This document shows, piece after piece, positions 6,580 through 12,565 of a DNA stretch of 12,565 nucleotides (the first letter of the stretch is position 1; each line of letters begins with the position of its first letter). Where the stretch lies: contig MU647269.1 in assembly GCA_026770585.1 (NCBI GenBank), forward strand, positions 85,336 to 97,900. The letters are read 5' to 3'. This DNA is from Baffinella frigidus (lineage: Eukaryota > Cryptophyceae > Cryptomonadales > Baffinellaceae). Below the pieces are notes generated by a model. That model made no database searches and was not told the origin of the DNA. It saw only the letters and a list, made by a program, of their open reading frames with translations. A program made the translations under genes and the position numbers.

Positions 6580-7572
6580 ATGGGGATGCAGCGGGCCCTG
6601 GACGTGGCGACCCTGCTCGTGATGGCGGTGATCGCCGTCACAACGCTGGCGCTTCACGTTTCTGGCCCGGCGCGGCCAGCCCTGCTGCAGCAGACTGCCC
6701 ACTGGCCGCCGGGGCACACCCTCCAGCGTCCTTCGCCCAGCACCGTCCTGGGACAGCAGGCCAAGATCCTGGAGGCGTCGGCGCACACGCTGTCGCAGAA
6801 GGCGCAGCAGATGGAGGCCGCGGGGCGGAAGACGCAGCAGGCGGCGGCGAGGAGCGCCAGCCAGGCTGAGGAGGCAGTCGCGGTGGAGAAATACCTTCAG
6901 GAGTCGAAGACGGAGCTCAACGCGTACACCAAGAACATCGAGGGCCTTGTCTCTGCTGCGGCCAGGTGACTGCGTGCCCAAATTTTCCTCACCCCTGGAC
7001 TCGTGGCCGCATGGTGCGACACCACCAGTGCCTCGTTGCTGTTTCTGCCTGGGGTGCCTGGGGTGACCAGAGGCTGACGGGCGCGGCTGCTGCGCTGCAG
7101 GTCTCAATCCGGGCTGGCCAACTTCCCGCAGCAGGCCGCCGAGCTCCACGCGCTGCTGGACCACTCGCTGAGCGAGGCGGACTCCACGGCTGTGAAGATC
7201 GTGCGCACGCGGGGCGGGGCGGGTGGGGCGGGCGGGGCGAGCAGGGATCGGCGGGCGCACGCGCTCCACATCAACGCGGCGGCCTCCGGGATCAACGTGG
7301 CGGCGCTGCCGCTGCTGAAGGGGGTGGACATGGGGATCGCACCCGCGAACCCGGCCGTGGCCAGCGTGATGAAGAAGCTCCGGGCCGTGAAGGCGTACGC
7401 GCAGGGCTTCCACAAGGGCGAGCTGGAGGCCGAGGCGAGCGCGTCGCTCAAGAGCGGGCGCACGCACCAGCTCGTGCAGAACTCGCCGCTGATCGGCGCG
7501 GTGTACGCGCACCACGGCGAGCTGGTCAACGATGAGATGCGCTACGGGGCGAAGGACATGGGCCTCGAGAAG
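6580..7572 (+). CDS. membrane-anchored coiled-coil protein, exons 1-2 of a multi-exon gene
   Basis: I do not recognise this family. Exon 1 is 6580-6965 and exon 2 is 7101-7572; the 135-nt GT-AG intron (CCAG|GTGACT to TGCAG|GTCTC) joins two frames that are otherwise cut by stops. The ATG at 6580 (AAGATGG context) opens with a hydrophobic segment at residues 8-25 (VATLLVMAVIAVTTLALHV), a likely signal anchor. An Ala/Gln/Glu-rich, coiled-coil-like stretch follows at about 55-128. Exon 2 has a Gly-rich linker (RGGAGGAGGAS), then a mixed region ending DMGLEK at residue 286, where donor GTGACC allows phase-0 splicing to the exon at 9830. The frame is open back to 6490, so an upstream exon or non-ATG start remains possible. 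There is no cysteine in residues 1-286. The dense minus-strand frame opposite is a GC-rich shadow. Confidence 0.6.
6966..7100 (+). other. intron 1 (GT-AG, 135 nt)
   Basis: Donor CCAG|GTGACT and acceptor GCTGCAG|GTCTC. Splicing is phase 2 (AG+G gives Arg) and restores one continuous frame. CAGGT is present at both borders. Confidence 0.65.
7211..7237 (+). other. G-quadruplex-type G-run within exon 2
   Basis: Six runs of three or four G separated by single bases lie inside the coding exon, encoding the Gly/Ala linker. By established sequence rules this is a strong G-quadruplex motif on the sense strand. A 9-mer GCGCACGCG flanks it at 7203 and 7255. Confidence 0.7.
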
Positions 7573-7603
7573 GTGACCGCCTCGTCCCTAAGGCTCCGAA
7601 GGC

Positions 7604-7669
7604 GGCGCGTCCTGGATTAGTACGGGCGCGTCCTGGGGCAACACACGCGTTAGTACTGGGCACGTCCTG
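7604..7669. repeat. GCGCGTCCTG repeat, copy 2
   Basis: Same block as 3279-3343, in direct orientation, with two GCGCGTCCTG motifs and one diverged GGCACGTCCTG separated by TTAGTAC segments. It lies 31 bp after the exon 2 donor. Confidence 0.75.
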
Positions 7670-7704
7670 GCGCCACACTCAGAACCCTCGCACCCTCATT
7701 TGCT

Positions 7705-7742
7705 GATCGCGCTACGGGGCGAAGGACATGGGCATCGAGAAG
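7705..7742 (+). pseudogene. echo of exon 2 donor edge
   Basis: The last codons of exon 2 (RYGAKDMGLEK plus donor GTGACC) are repeated as RYGAKDMGIEK plus GTGCGC, about 170 bp downstream. Roughly 35 bp are nearly identical. It has no acceptor or continuing frame, so it is a partial exon duplication carrying a duplicate splice donor. Confidence 0.75.
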
Positions 7743-7762
7743 GTGCGCGCCCAGCGTCCCTG

Positions 7763-8082
7763 CCCCTAACCCGAAACCCGAAACCCGAAACCCGGAACTC
7801 GAAACCCTGAATCGGGCCTCAATGAGGTGATCCCTGCGTTCCTGCCCGTTGGCGTCGAACCCTCAACCCTAAACCCTACACTCTAAACCCTAAACCCTAA
7901 ACCCTAAACCCTTAGCACTCAACCCCAAACCCCAAACTCTCAACCCTAAACCCTAAACCCTAAACCCTAAACCCTCAATCCTAAACCCTAAACCCTTAGC
8001 ACTCAACCCCAAACCCCAAACTCTACACCCCAGACCCCAAACCATAAACCCTAAACCCTAAAACCTAAACCCTCAACCCCGA
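7763..8082. repeat. interstitial telomere-type repeats (CCCTAAA)n, array 1
   Basis: Degenerate CCCTAAA, CCCCAAA and CCCGAAA heptamers. A larger block containing CTTAGCACTCAACCCC is repeated at 7911 and 7995, exactly 84 bp (12 heptamers) apart, showing higher-order duplication. It is flanked by unique sequence on both sides, so this is not a chromosome end. Confidence 0.9.
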
Positions 8083-8129
8083 GGGGGGGGTGTTCGGGCC
8101 GCCTCCCGCGGCGCAAAGGAAATCAATGT

Positions 8130-8276
8130 GCGAGGCCACTCAATTTAAACCGCCTTTTATGCTATCTCAAGGGTGGTGTCTCTCTTATTTTGCTATATTA
8201 GCTTCGACATAGCTTTAATATAGGAGAAACCCCACCCCAAGATAGCAAAAATACGGTTTAAATTGAGTGGCCTCGC
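8130..8276. mobile_element. foldback element with 23-bp perfect inverted ends
   Basis: Arms 8130-8152 and 8254-8276 are perfect inverted complements (outer end GCGAGGCCACTCAATT). Inner arms GCTATCTCAAGGGTGG and CCACCCCAAGATAGC extend the fold and match the element at 596-672. It is non-coding, and no target duplication was seen. Confidence 0.75.
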
Positions 8277-8290
8277 TTTCATGAAAATGG

Positions 8291-8545
8291 TCAAAAGCAA
8301 CGCACCCGTGTCGGCTGCCGTGGAAGGCAGGGTTTAAGGTGTGGGATTCAAAAGCAACGCGCTCGTGTAGTCTGCCGTCTGGAGGCAGGATTTAAGGTTT
8401 AGGATTCAAAAGCAACTCGCTCATTTCGGCGGCCGTCGGGAGGCAGGGTTTAAGGTTTTGGTTCCAAAAGCATCTCGCCCGTTTCGGCTACCGTCGGAGG
8501 CAGGGTTCAGGGTTCAGGGTTTAAGATTTCAAAAGCAACGCATTC
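8291..8545. repeat. 57-66-bp tandem repeat, four full copies
   Basis: Units begin TCAAAAGCAAC or TCCAAAAGCATC at 8291, 8348, 8406, 8463 and 8529 (partial). Each has a short hairpin-like GCCGT..GGAGGCAGG block followed by GGGTTTAAGG-like sequence. The units are diverged, suggesting an old array. The TTTAGG-like tails may derive from telomeric repeats. Confidence 0.8.
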
Positions 8546-8570
8546 GTCTCCTCCTGTCGAAGGAGGTGCA

Positions 8571-8725
8571 TCTAGCCTTAGATCGTCGATGTAGCCTTAG
8601 ATCGTAGGTCTAGCCTCAGATCGTACATCTATCTAGCCTTAGATCTAGCCTTAGATCGTACATCTAGCCTTAGATCGTACATCTAGCCTTAGATCGTACA
8701 TCCAGCCTTGGATCTAACCTTAGCT
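8571..8725. repeat. 19-bp tandem repeat
   Basis: About eight copies of ATCTAGCCTTAGATCGTAC, the central copies nearly identical and the outer ones degenerate. The array is bracketed by related CTCGTCTCCT..GTCGAAGGAGG hairpin segments on both sides (near 8538 and 8724). Confidence 0.85.
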
Positions 8726-8779
8726 CGTCTCCTCTGTCGAAGGAGGCAGGGTGCAATGGGAGAAGGCTGGATGGGTGGC

Positions 8780-8951
8780 GGGATCGCGAACACAAAGCGG
8801 CGCTGGGCCTGACGCGGATGGTGTTGGCAGGAAGAGCGTGGGGTGGATGTCTCAAACGCCTCCATCCGTTATAATCTTAGAGGGAACGCGAACACAGAGC
8901 GGCGCAGGGCCTGATGTGGATGGTGTTGGCAGGAAGAGCGTGGGGCGGATG
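8780..8951. repeat. 70-bp direct duplication, 102-bp period
   Basis: 8780-8849 and 8882-8951 share about 90 percent identity. The plus-strand frame is open through both (RTQSGAGPD.DGVGRKSVG twice), but it begins without a good ATG and runs into a CT microsatellite. I treat it as a repeat, not a gene. Confidence 0.75.
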
Positions 8952-8980
8952 CGAAGCGGGCGCCGTGCAACAGCACGTGC

Positions 8981-8984
<4 letters not shown>

Positions 8985-9018
<34 letters not shown>

Positions 9019-9103
9019 TCTCTCTCTCGCACACACACGCACACACTCTCTCTCGCTCCCTCGCTCGCTCCCACTCTCTCTCTCTCCCTCGCTCTCTCTC
9101 GCT
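8985..9103. repeat. (CT)n-rich microsatellite
   Basis: A long CT tract with a CACACACGCACACA interruption. Frames through it encode only Ser-Leu or Arg-Glu dipeptides. Confidence 0.9.
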
Positions 9104-9277
9104 GGTGGGGCTGACGTTCCGCTTAGCAGCCACCGAGGGCTTCACGGACACAGTCCATCTAACGATGTGTACTAGAATCTTATCCATTGCCCTGGAATTC
9201 TAACCGCGTTTCCCCCGGATATCCGGGGGGAAAGGAACTCGGCCGCTGTTAAGTGGCAAGGTGGCTACCAAGTGTAT
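9104..9277 (+). pseudogene. exon 3 copy split by a 137-bp insertion
   Basis: GGTGGGGCTGACGTTC (9104-9119) and CAAGGTGGCTACCAAGTGTA (from 9257) match adjacent halves of exon 3 (9850-9886). The 137 bp between them begin GCTTAGCAGCC and end GCTGTTAAG, short inverted ends, and contain the palindrome CCCCCGGATATCCGGGGG. So an upstream partial copy of exon 3 appears to have been interrupted by a small foldback insertion. Confidence 0.6.
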
Positions 9278-9281
9278 GCAA

Positions 9282-9410
9282 ACGCTTCGTAAGACTGGGG
9301 GACCGAACCGCCGAAAACGTGCCATGGTTCGAAACGTCAGTCCGCCTAAGTATATGCGTTCGCTTTGTGCTACTAGGACCTAACCGCCGAAAACGTGCCA
9401 TGGAAGACTA
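9282..9410. repeat. short repeats around CGCCGAAAACGTGCCATGG
   Basis: AACCGCCGAAAACGTGCCATGG-like sequence occurs twice (ending near 9326 and 9402), and a diverged copy follows near 9602. Each is preceded by GTATATGC..TTCG or similar. Confidence 0.6.
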
Positions 9411-9419
9411 GGACCTCAA

Positions 9420-9598
9420 CCACACGAGGCCAACCAGGCGAACAGAATAAAAGGGACTTTTAAAGTTTTGTACTGAAATGGTCACGTGTCGCGGCGCTGA
9501 GCGCCGCGACTTGTGTAAAGTCGCTGCTTTTCATGACAAAATTACTACACACGTTTACAATCGACTTTTATTCTGTTCGCATTGGTAGCCTCGTGTGG
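9420..9598. mobile_element. foldback element with 34-bp arms and central hairpin
   Basis: Arms 9420-9453 and 9565-9598 are inverted copies (outer CCACACGAGGC, inner GCGAACAGAATAAAAG). A perfect 10-bp GC-rich hairpin (GTCGCGGCGC / GCGCCGCGAC, loop TGA) sits near the centre at 9488-9510. It is non-coding and lies in candidate intron 2. Confidence 0.75.
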
Positions 9599-9829
9599 AA
9601 TGCCGAAATCGTGCCATAGTTCGGCACCTTGACGACACCACACGTTTCGCGCGCCCTTAATCTCGAGTACCCACCCTCATGGCAACTTATGGGCAAATTG
9701 ATGGTTTCTTAAGTCACCTCCCCTACAAATGCTCTCGGAATCCGAGTGTGCATCTGTGGGATCCTGACTGAAAATTTGCCCCTGGGTTGCCTCCAGAGTG
9801 GTTCCTGAACGCTTACCCCCCTACGACAG

Positions 9830-11823
9830 GAGACGATCCTCGAGTCGACGGTGGGGCTGACTTTCAAGGTGGCTACCAAGTGTATCGAGGACTGCTCCAC
9901 TGGCGTGTATGCCCACAAGGTCCGCGCGCCCACCCTCTTACCCCCCTCTCTCCCCCTCTCTCTCTCTCTCACCCTCTCTCCCTCTCCCTCTCCCTCTCCC
10001 TCTCCCTCTCCCTCTCTCTCTCCCTCTCCCCTTGTCCACTTATCTCGGTAGATGTAACTGTTTTTGACGGAGTGTCACTTGATGTAATTCTCAACGTATC
10101 TCTTCAGATGACGGGAGGGTCGCTCCCCCAATGGACGACGGCGGACGAGCTCAAGGAGTAGGGCACAAAAAAAACAGAATCTATCCTGACTCTTGCTATC
10201 TTCAGCCTTCTTTGTATGCCTAAAATAGCACATTTATGCTATCTTCAGCCTTTTGGACATGCCTAAAATAGCATATTTATGCTATCTTAAGCCTTCTATG
10301 TATGCCTAACATCGCATATCTACCCTGTGGCAGATGACGGGCGGGCCGCTCCCCCAATGGACGACGGTGGACGAGCTCAAGGAGCAGGACACCTTCTGCC
10401 GCGGGTCGACTGCTTACAAGCAGGCACGCCACCCACCTATCCCCTACGTGCCCAGTAGGCGCATACGCCCTACCGCAGGGTCCTATGACTTGCCTAGGGC
10501 GAGTTCGGGCGAATATTCACCCTACGGGCACTGAAAGGGCTATAAACGCCTCAACCACATCACACCAAAAACGTGGAGCCCCAGCAGAAAGCGGTTGTGG
10601 TGTGGTGGTGTTGGTGTGATGTGGTGTTGTGGGTGGCGAACCTGCGTGTACGCAGTCCGTAGAGCCCCAGCAGAAAGCGATGGTAACCCGCACCCGGACA
10701 CGAACTGGTCAACGTCCTTGTAAATTCGAATCTTCATTTCGCGTAAATAATTCAAATTTGGGTTCTTTTTCACCAATTTCGCAAAATTGGACTGACGGGC
10801 CACGTGTTTTCACATAAATGGCAACGTTGGCGGTGCACTCGGATAATAACGTTTGCGTCGTGGTTTTGCAGTGCAAGCACGACGAGCTGGATCCGGTGTG
10901 CGACAAACTCACGTGTTTGGTGCTCTCGGATGGTGCTCTCGGATGGTCGTCTGGGATGGTGACGTTGGTGTGTTGCACTCGGATGGTAACGTTTGCTGGC
11001 TGTGTGGTTTTGCAGTGCAAGCACGACGAGCTGGATCCCGTCTGCGACAAACTCACAGAGTACATGCCGGGCCACTGCCTCGTCAAGCAGGCACAACCCC
11101 CATCTCTTAAGTGCCCAGTAGGCTCGTACGCCTTACCGTAGGGCCCTAGGACACAATCCCTATCCCTCAAGTGCCCAGTAGGCGCATACGCCTTACCCTA
11201 GGACCTGCCTAGTAGGACCTCTGTGGGGTCAATTCTGACCCCATGGGCACTTACGGGGTATGTACCCTGAATCGGCGTGCGACAAACTCACGGGAGTACA
11301 TGCCGGACCACTGCCTCGTCGAGCAGGCACACTCCACAAACTCTAAACCCTACACCCTGAAACCTCAACCCTCAACCCTGAACCCTAAACCCTGAACCCT
11401 CAACCCTAACCTAAACCCTACATGTAAACCCTAAACCCTAAACCCTAACCTGCACCCTACACCCTAACCTACACCCTAAACCCTAAACCCTAAACCCTGA
11501 ACCCTAAACCTGCACCCTAAATCCTGAACCCTAAACCCTAAACCCTAAACCCTAAACCAAGCAGGCCGACGCCATCTGCAAGTCGTGCCGGGAAGTGCAG
11601 GTGCAAACCCTAAACCCCAAACCCTAAACCCTAAACCCCAAACCCCAAACCCCAAACCCTAAACCCTAAACCCTAAACCCTAAACCCTAAACCCCAAACC
11701 CTAAACCCCAAACCCCTAACCCTAAACCCTAAACCCTGAACCCTGAACCCTAAACCCGTGCAGGGGTATGAGTGCGAGCTGGGCATCTCGTCTTGCGAGG
11801 AGGAGGAGCCCGACATGTTCTAG
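9830..11823 (+). CDS. cysteine-rich C-terminal exons 3-7, probably same gene as 6580-7572
   Basis: Five small exons join in phase 0: 9830-9919 (ETILESTVGLTFKVATKCIE onward), 10334-10423 (MTGGPLPQWTTVDELKEQ onward), 11016-11090 (CKHDELDPVCDKL onward), 11565-11600 (ADAICKSCREVQ) and 11764-11823 (GYECELGISSC, acidic EEEEPDMF, stop). All have AG acceptors; donors are GTCCGC, GCACGC, GCACAA and GTGCAA. The encoded tail has 10 cysteines in about 90 residues, including CX3C and CX2C pairs, suggesting disulfides or metal binding. No family is recognised. Joined to exons 1-2, the product is about 402 residues with all cysteines distal to the membrane anchor, consistent with a lumenal or extracellular domain (inference). 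Constant phase, GC-rich exons in AT- or repeat-rich surroundings and exact codon multiples support the model. Whether exons 1-2 belong to the same transcript is not proven. Confidence 0.5.
9945..10032. repeat. (CT)n/(CCCTCT)n microsatellite
   Basis: A pyrimidine tract with CCCTCT hexamer structure, inside intron 3. Confidence 0.9.
10108..10158 (+). pseudogene. echo of exon 4 acceptor edge
   Basis: The first 17 codons of exon 4 are repeated upstream (MTGGSLPQWTTADELKE), preceded by an acceptor-like CTCTTCAG and followed at once by an in-frame TAG. It differs from 10334-10384 at a few positions. If spliced in, it would truncate the protein. It is most simply a partial duplication. Confidence 0.7.
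10194..10322. repeat. 43-bp tandem repeat, three copies
   Basis: Units start TGCTATCTTCAGCC or TGCTATCTTAAGCC at 10194, 10237 and 10280, and end CCTAAAATAGCA with A-T-rich sequence. Each unit's ends are self-complementary (TGCTAT / ATAGCA) and resemble the GCTATCTT ends of the 596-672 and 8130-8276 elements. Confidence 0.85.
10424..11015 (+). other. intron 4 (GC-AG, 592 nt)
   Basis: Donor CAAGCAG|GCACGC and acceptor GGTTTTGCAG|TGC. The first 60 or so bases resemble the start of intron 5. It contains a foldback segment starting GTGCCCAGTAGGCGCATACG (10448) and closing near CCTACGGGCAC (10531), an inverted repeat AACCACATCACACCAA with its complement near 10609, a hairpin CCAATTT/AAATTGG near 10774, and a copy of the exon 5 acceptor edge. 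Confidence 0.45.
10872..10912 (+). pseudogene. echo of exon 5 acceptor edge
   Basis: The first 41 bases of exon 5 (CKHDELDPVCDKL) with about 50 bp of upstream intron including TTTTGCAG are tandemly repeated with a 144-bp period. The copy breaks off at CTCAC|GTGTTT. It is a partial duplication upstream of the full exon at 11016. Confidence 0.75.
11169..11252. repeat. foldback segment within intron 5
   Basis: AAGTGCCCA (11169-11177) pairs with TGGGCACTT (11244-11252). Inside, TGGGGTCA and TGACCCCA (11224-11243) form a perfect hairpin with loop ATTC. The left end matches the sequence near the start of intron 4. Confidence 0.65.
11267..11326 (+). pseudogene. echo of exon 5 donor edge (frameshifted)
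   Basis: The 3' half of exon 5 plus its GC donor (GAGCAG|GCAC) is repeated downstream of the full exon. It has one extra base after CTCAC, which shifts the frame, so it cannot replace exon 5. It runs directly into telomere-type repeats. Confidence 0.7.
11338..11760. repeat. interstitial telomere-type repeats (CCCTAAA)n, array 2
   Basis: Over 400 bp of CCCTAAA, CCCTGAA, CCCCAAA and CCCTACA heptamers, interrupted only by 11559-11604, which contains the 12-codon exon 6. The variants are the same as in array 1. The orientation is uniformly CCCTAAA on the plus strand. Confidence 0.92.
11601..11763 (+). other. intron 6 (GT-AG, 163 nt) made almost wholly of telomere repeats
   Basis: Between donor GTGCAG|GTGCAA and acceptor CCGTGCAG|GGG nearly all bases are CCCTAAA-type heptamers. 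The 7-mer GTGCAGG occurs at both borders, like a target-site duplication. Confidence 0.55.
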
Positions 11824-12060
11824 AAGCCTCGGAAGGGCATTCGGAAAGGGGGGTGGGTGGCTGTTGTGGTGTATTGTGTGAATGCGCCGCTGCGGCATCT
11901 ATGACTCGTATGCCTGTGTCTCCGTCTCTCTCTCTCTCTCTTTCTCTCCGTCTCTCTCTCTCTCTGTTGTCTGTGTCTGTGTCTGTGTCTCTCTGTCTGT
12001 CTGTCTCGATCTCTCGCGCTCCCTCTCTCTCTCTGTGGCGGGCAGTCGCGGTTGGTGCAG
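11824..12060. other. presumed 3' untranslated region with microsatellite
   Basis: It follows the exon 7 stop. 11824-11911 (AAGCCTCGGAAGGG, then GTGTGAATGCG) is repeated after the second exon 7 copy at about 12142-12195. A CT/GT microsatellite occupies 11920-12033. No poly(A) signal was identified. Confidence 0.5.
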
Positions 12061-12120
12061 GGGTATGAGTGCGAGCTGGGCATCTCGTCGTGCGAGGAGG
12101 AGAACCCTGACATGTTCTAG
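12061..12120 (+). CDS. duplicate terminal exon (exon 7 copy)
   Basis: An intact second copy of the last exon: GYECELGISSC, EEENPDMF and stop, after a pyrimidine-rich tract and TTGGTGCAG acceptor. It differs from 11764-11823 by one synonymous and one replacement codon (Glu to Asn) plus a synonymous Pro change. The period is 297 bp and includes 3' flanking sequence. It could serve as an alternative terminal exon, or be a recent non-functional duplicate. Confidence 0.6.
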   Translation, partial: GYECELGISSCEEENPDMF

Positions 12121-12235
12121 ATCTTTCGAGATCCTTCTAGAAGCCTCGGAAGGGGGTCGGGTGGCTGATGTGTTTTGTTGTGTGAATGCGACGCTACGAT
12201 CATCGCTCTTCGATGCGGATCTACCTGGTGTGGGG

Positions 12236-12275
12236 TTTGGGGTTCGGGGTTTAGGGTTCAGGGTCTAGGGTTTAG
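12236..12275. repeat. telomere-type repeats in inverted orientation
   Basis: GGGTTTAGGG, GGGTTCAGGG and related units, about five or six, lie on the plus strand, opposite to arrays 1 and 2. Confidence 0.8.
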
Positions 12276-12327
12276 ACCTGCGCGACCGCCGCGTCCACCA
12301 CCATGGCGACCACCGCCTCGACACCCA

Positions 12328-12357
12328 GCGGTTTCTTATGAGCGAGGTACCCCTGTA
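12328..12357. repeat. dispersed copy of foldback arm
   Basis: Thirty bases matching 4117-4146 with one difference (core TTTCTTATGAGCGAGGTACC). The partner arm is not present here, so it is a solitary fragment of the element inside 3982-4255. Confidence 0.75.
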
Positions 12358-12449
12358 GGGACAGGCCCGACGCCGGAAGTGAGACTTCCGAGAGTTTCTC
12401 CAGCTATTCCTGCGGGGCGCTGTTAGGGCCTAGGGCCCCCTGCCACCTC

Positions 12450-12494
12450 CCAAATTGAGAGAGACCGAAACAGAGACAGAGAGAGAGAGACAAC

Positions 12495-12565
<71 letters not shown>
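12450..12565. repeat. (GA)n then (CA)n microsatellite at window edge
   Basis: A GA-rich tract followed by about 65 bp of almost pure CA repeat reaching the last base of the window. Confidence 0.95.

Larger units (their letters stand above)
7573..9829 (+). other. candidate intron 2 (2.26 kb, repeat-filled)
   Basis: Donor GAGAAG|GTGACC and acceptor CTACGACAG|GAG are both phase 0, so exon 2 can join exon 3 in frame. The interval holds no convincing coding sequence: GCGCGTCCTG repeat, an exon 2 donor-edge copy, telomere-like repeats, a foldback element, three tandem arrays, a CT microsatellite, a broken exon 3 copy and another foldback element. The size is inferred, and an unseen small exon or a gene boundary inside is possible. 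Confidence 0.4.
9920..10333 (+). other. intron 3 (GT-AG, 414 nt)
   Basis: Donor CACAAG|GTCCGC and acceptor TGTGGCAG|ATG. It contains a CT microsatellite (9945-10032), a truncated copy of exon 4 and a 43-bp tandem array. Confidence 0.5.
11091..11564 (+). other. intron 5 (GC-AG, 474 nt)
   Basis: Donor CAAGCAG|GCAC and acceptor CAAGCAG|GCCG share the 9-mer CAAGCAGGC at both borders. It carries two copies of GTGCCCAGTAGGC.CGTACG-type sequence (11111 and 11171), a foldback closing with TGGGCACTT at 11252, a frameshifted copy of exon 5's 3' half, and telomere-type repeats from about 11338 to its end. Confidence 0.5.

Noticed and set aside
6526-7515. Long 329-codon minus-strand frame
   Set aside because: It lies opposite the GC-rich exons 1-2, crosses the proposed intron and is Arg/His-rich with no domain. 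It is a shadow of the plus-strand coding sequence.
8751-9203. 150-codon plus-strand frame with two 20-residue repeats
   Set aside because: There is no good ATG, it consists of a DNA duplication, and it runs into a CT microsatellite.
9865-11600. Small Tim (twin CX3C) or GILT thiol reductase identity for the cysteine-rich exons
   Set aside because: Only one CX3C is present, spacing does not fit the twin CX3C pattern, and the GILT signature is absent.
11338-11760. True chromosome end
   Set aside because: The array is degenerate, interrupted by a coding-like exon and followed by more unique sequence, so it is interstitial.

Overview
The window looks like nuclear DNA of a eukaryotic microalga. 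GC-rich coding blocks with spliceosomal intron signals sit in a large excess of microsatellites, foldback (MITE-like) elements and arrays of the plant/alveolate-type telomere heptamer CCCTAAA. Two of six proposed introns use GC-AG borders and most proposed internal exons begin with G. Together with the TTTAGGG-type repeat this is compatible with a dinoflagellate, but a haptophyte, cryptophyte or prasinophyte cannot be excluded from sequence alone. The window starts with 22 G and ends in a long (CA)n tract, so it may be a whole short contig ending in low-complexity sequence.

Layout. 1-5600: no convincing gene, but a dense mosaic of foldback elements with recurring ends (CTAGCGCTGCC; GCTATCTTGAGGGTGG; TAAGTCAACTCCCC), short tandem duplications, (GA)n tracts and a nested multi-hairpin element at 5160-5538. 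5616-6305 (minus): first exon of a family 2 (GT-A) glycosyltransferase, resembling the B3GNTL1/queuosine-tRNA galactosyltransferase group. 6306-6579: short head-to-head intergenic region. 6580-7572 (plus): two exons encoding a signal-anchor plus a coiled-coil region of an unrecognised protein. 7573-9829: a repeat-filled stretch interpreted as a 2.3-kb intron. 9830-11823: five small phase-0 exons (30, 30, 25, 12 and 19 codons plus stop) encoding a cysteine-rich, acidic C-terminus. 11824-12565: a duplicated last exon, inverted telomeric repeats and microsatellites.

If the plus-strand exons form one gene, the product is about 402 residues: N-terminal membrane anchor, coiled coil, then 10 cysteines, all within roughly the last 100 residues. 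I do not recognise the family.

The most striking structural signal is that nearly every exon has a partial copy in its adjacent non-coding sequence. Copies of acceptor-side exon edges lie upstream of the real exon, and copies of donor-side edges lie downstream. Both genes show this. It looks like repeated local tandem duplication across splice junctions, with telomere-like repeats and foldback elements also enlarging the introns.
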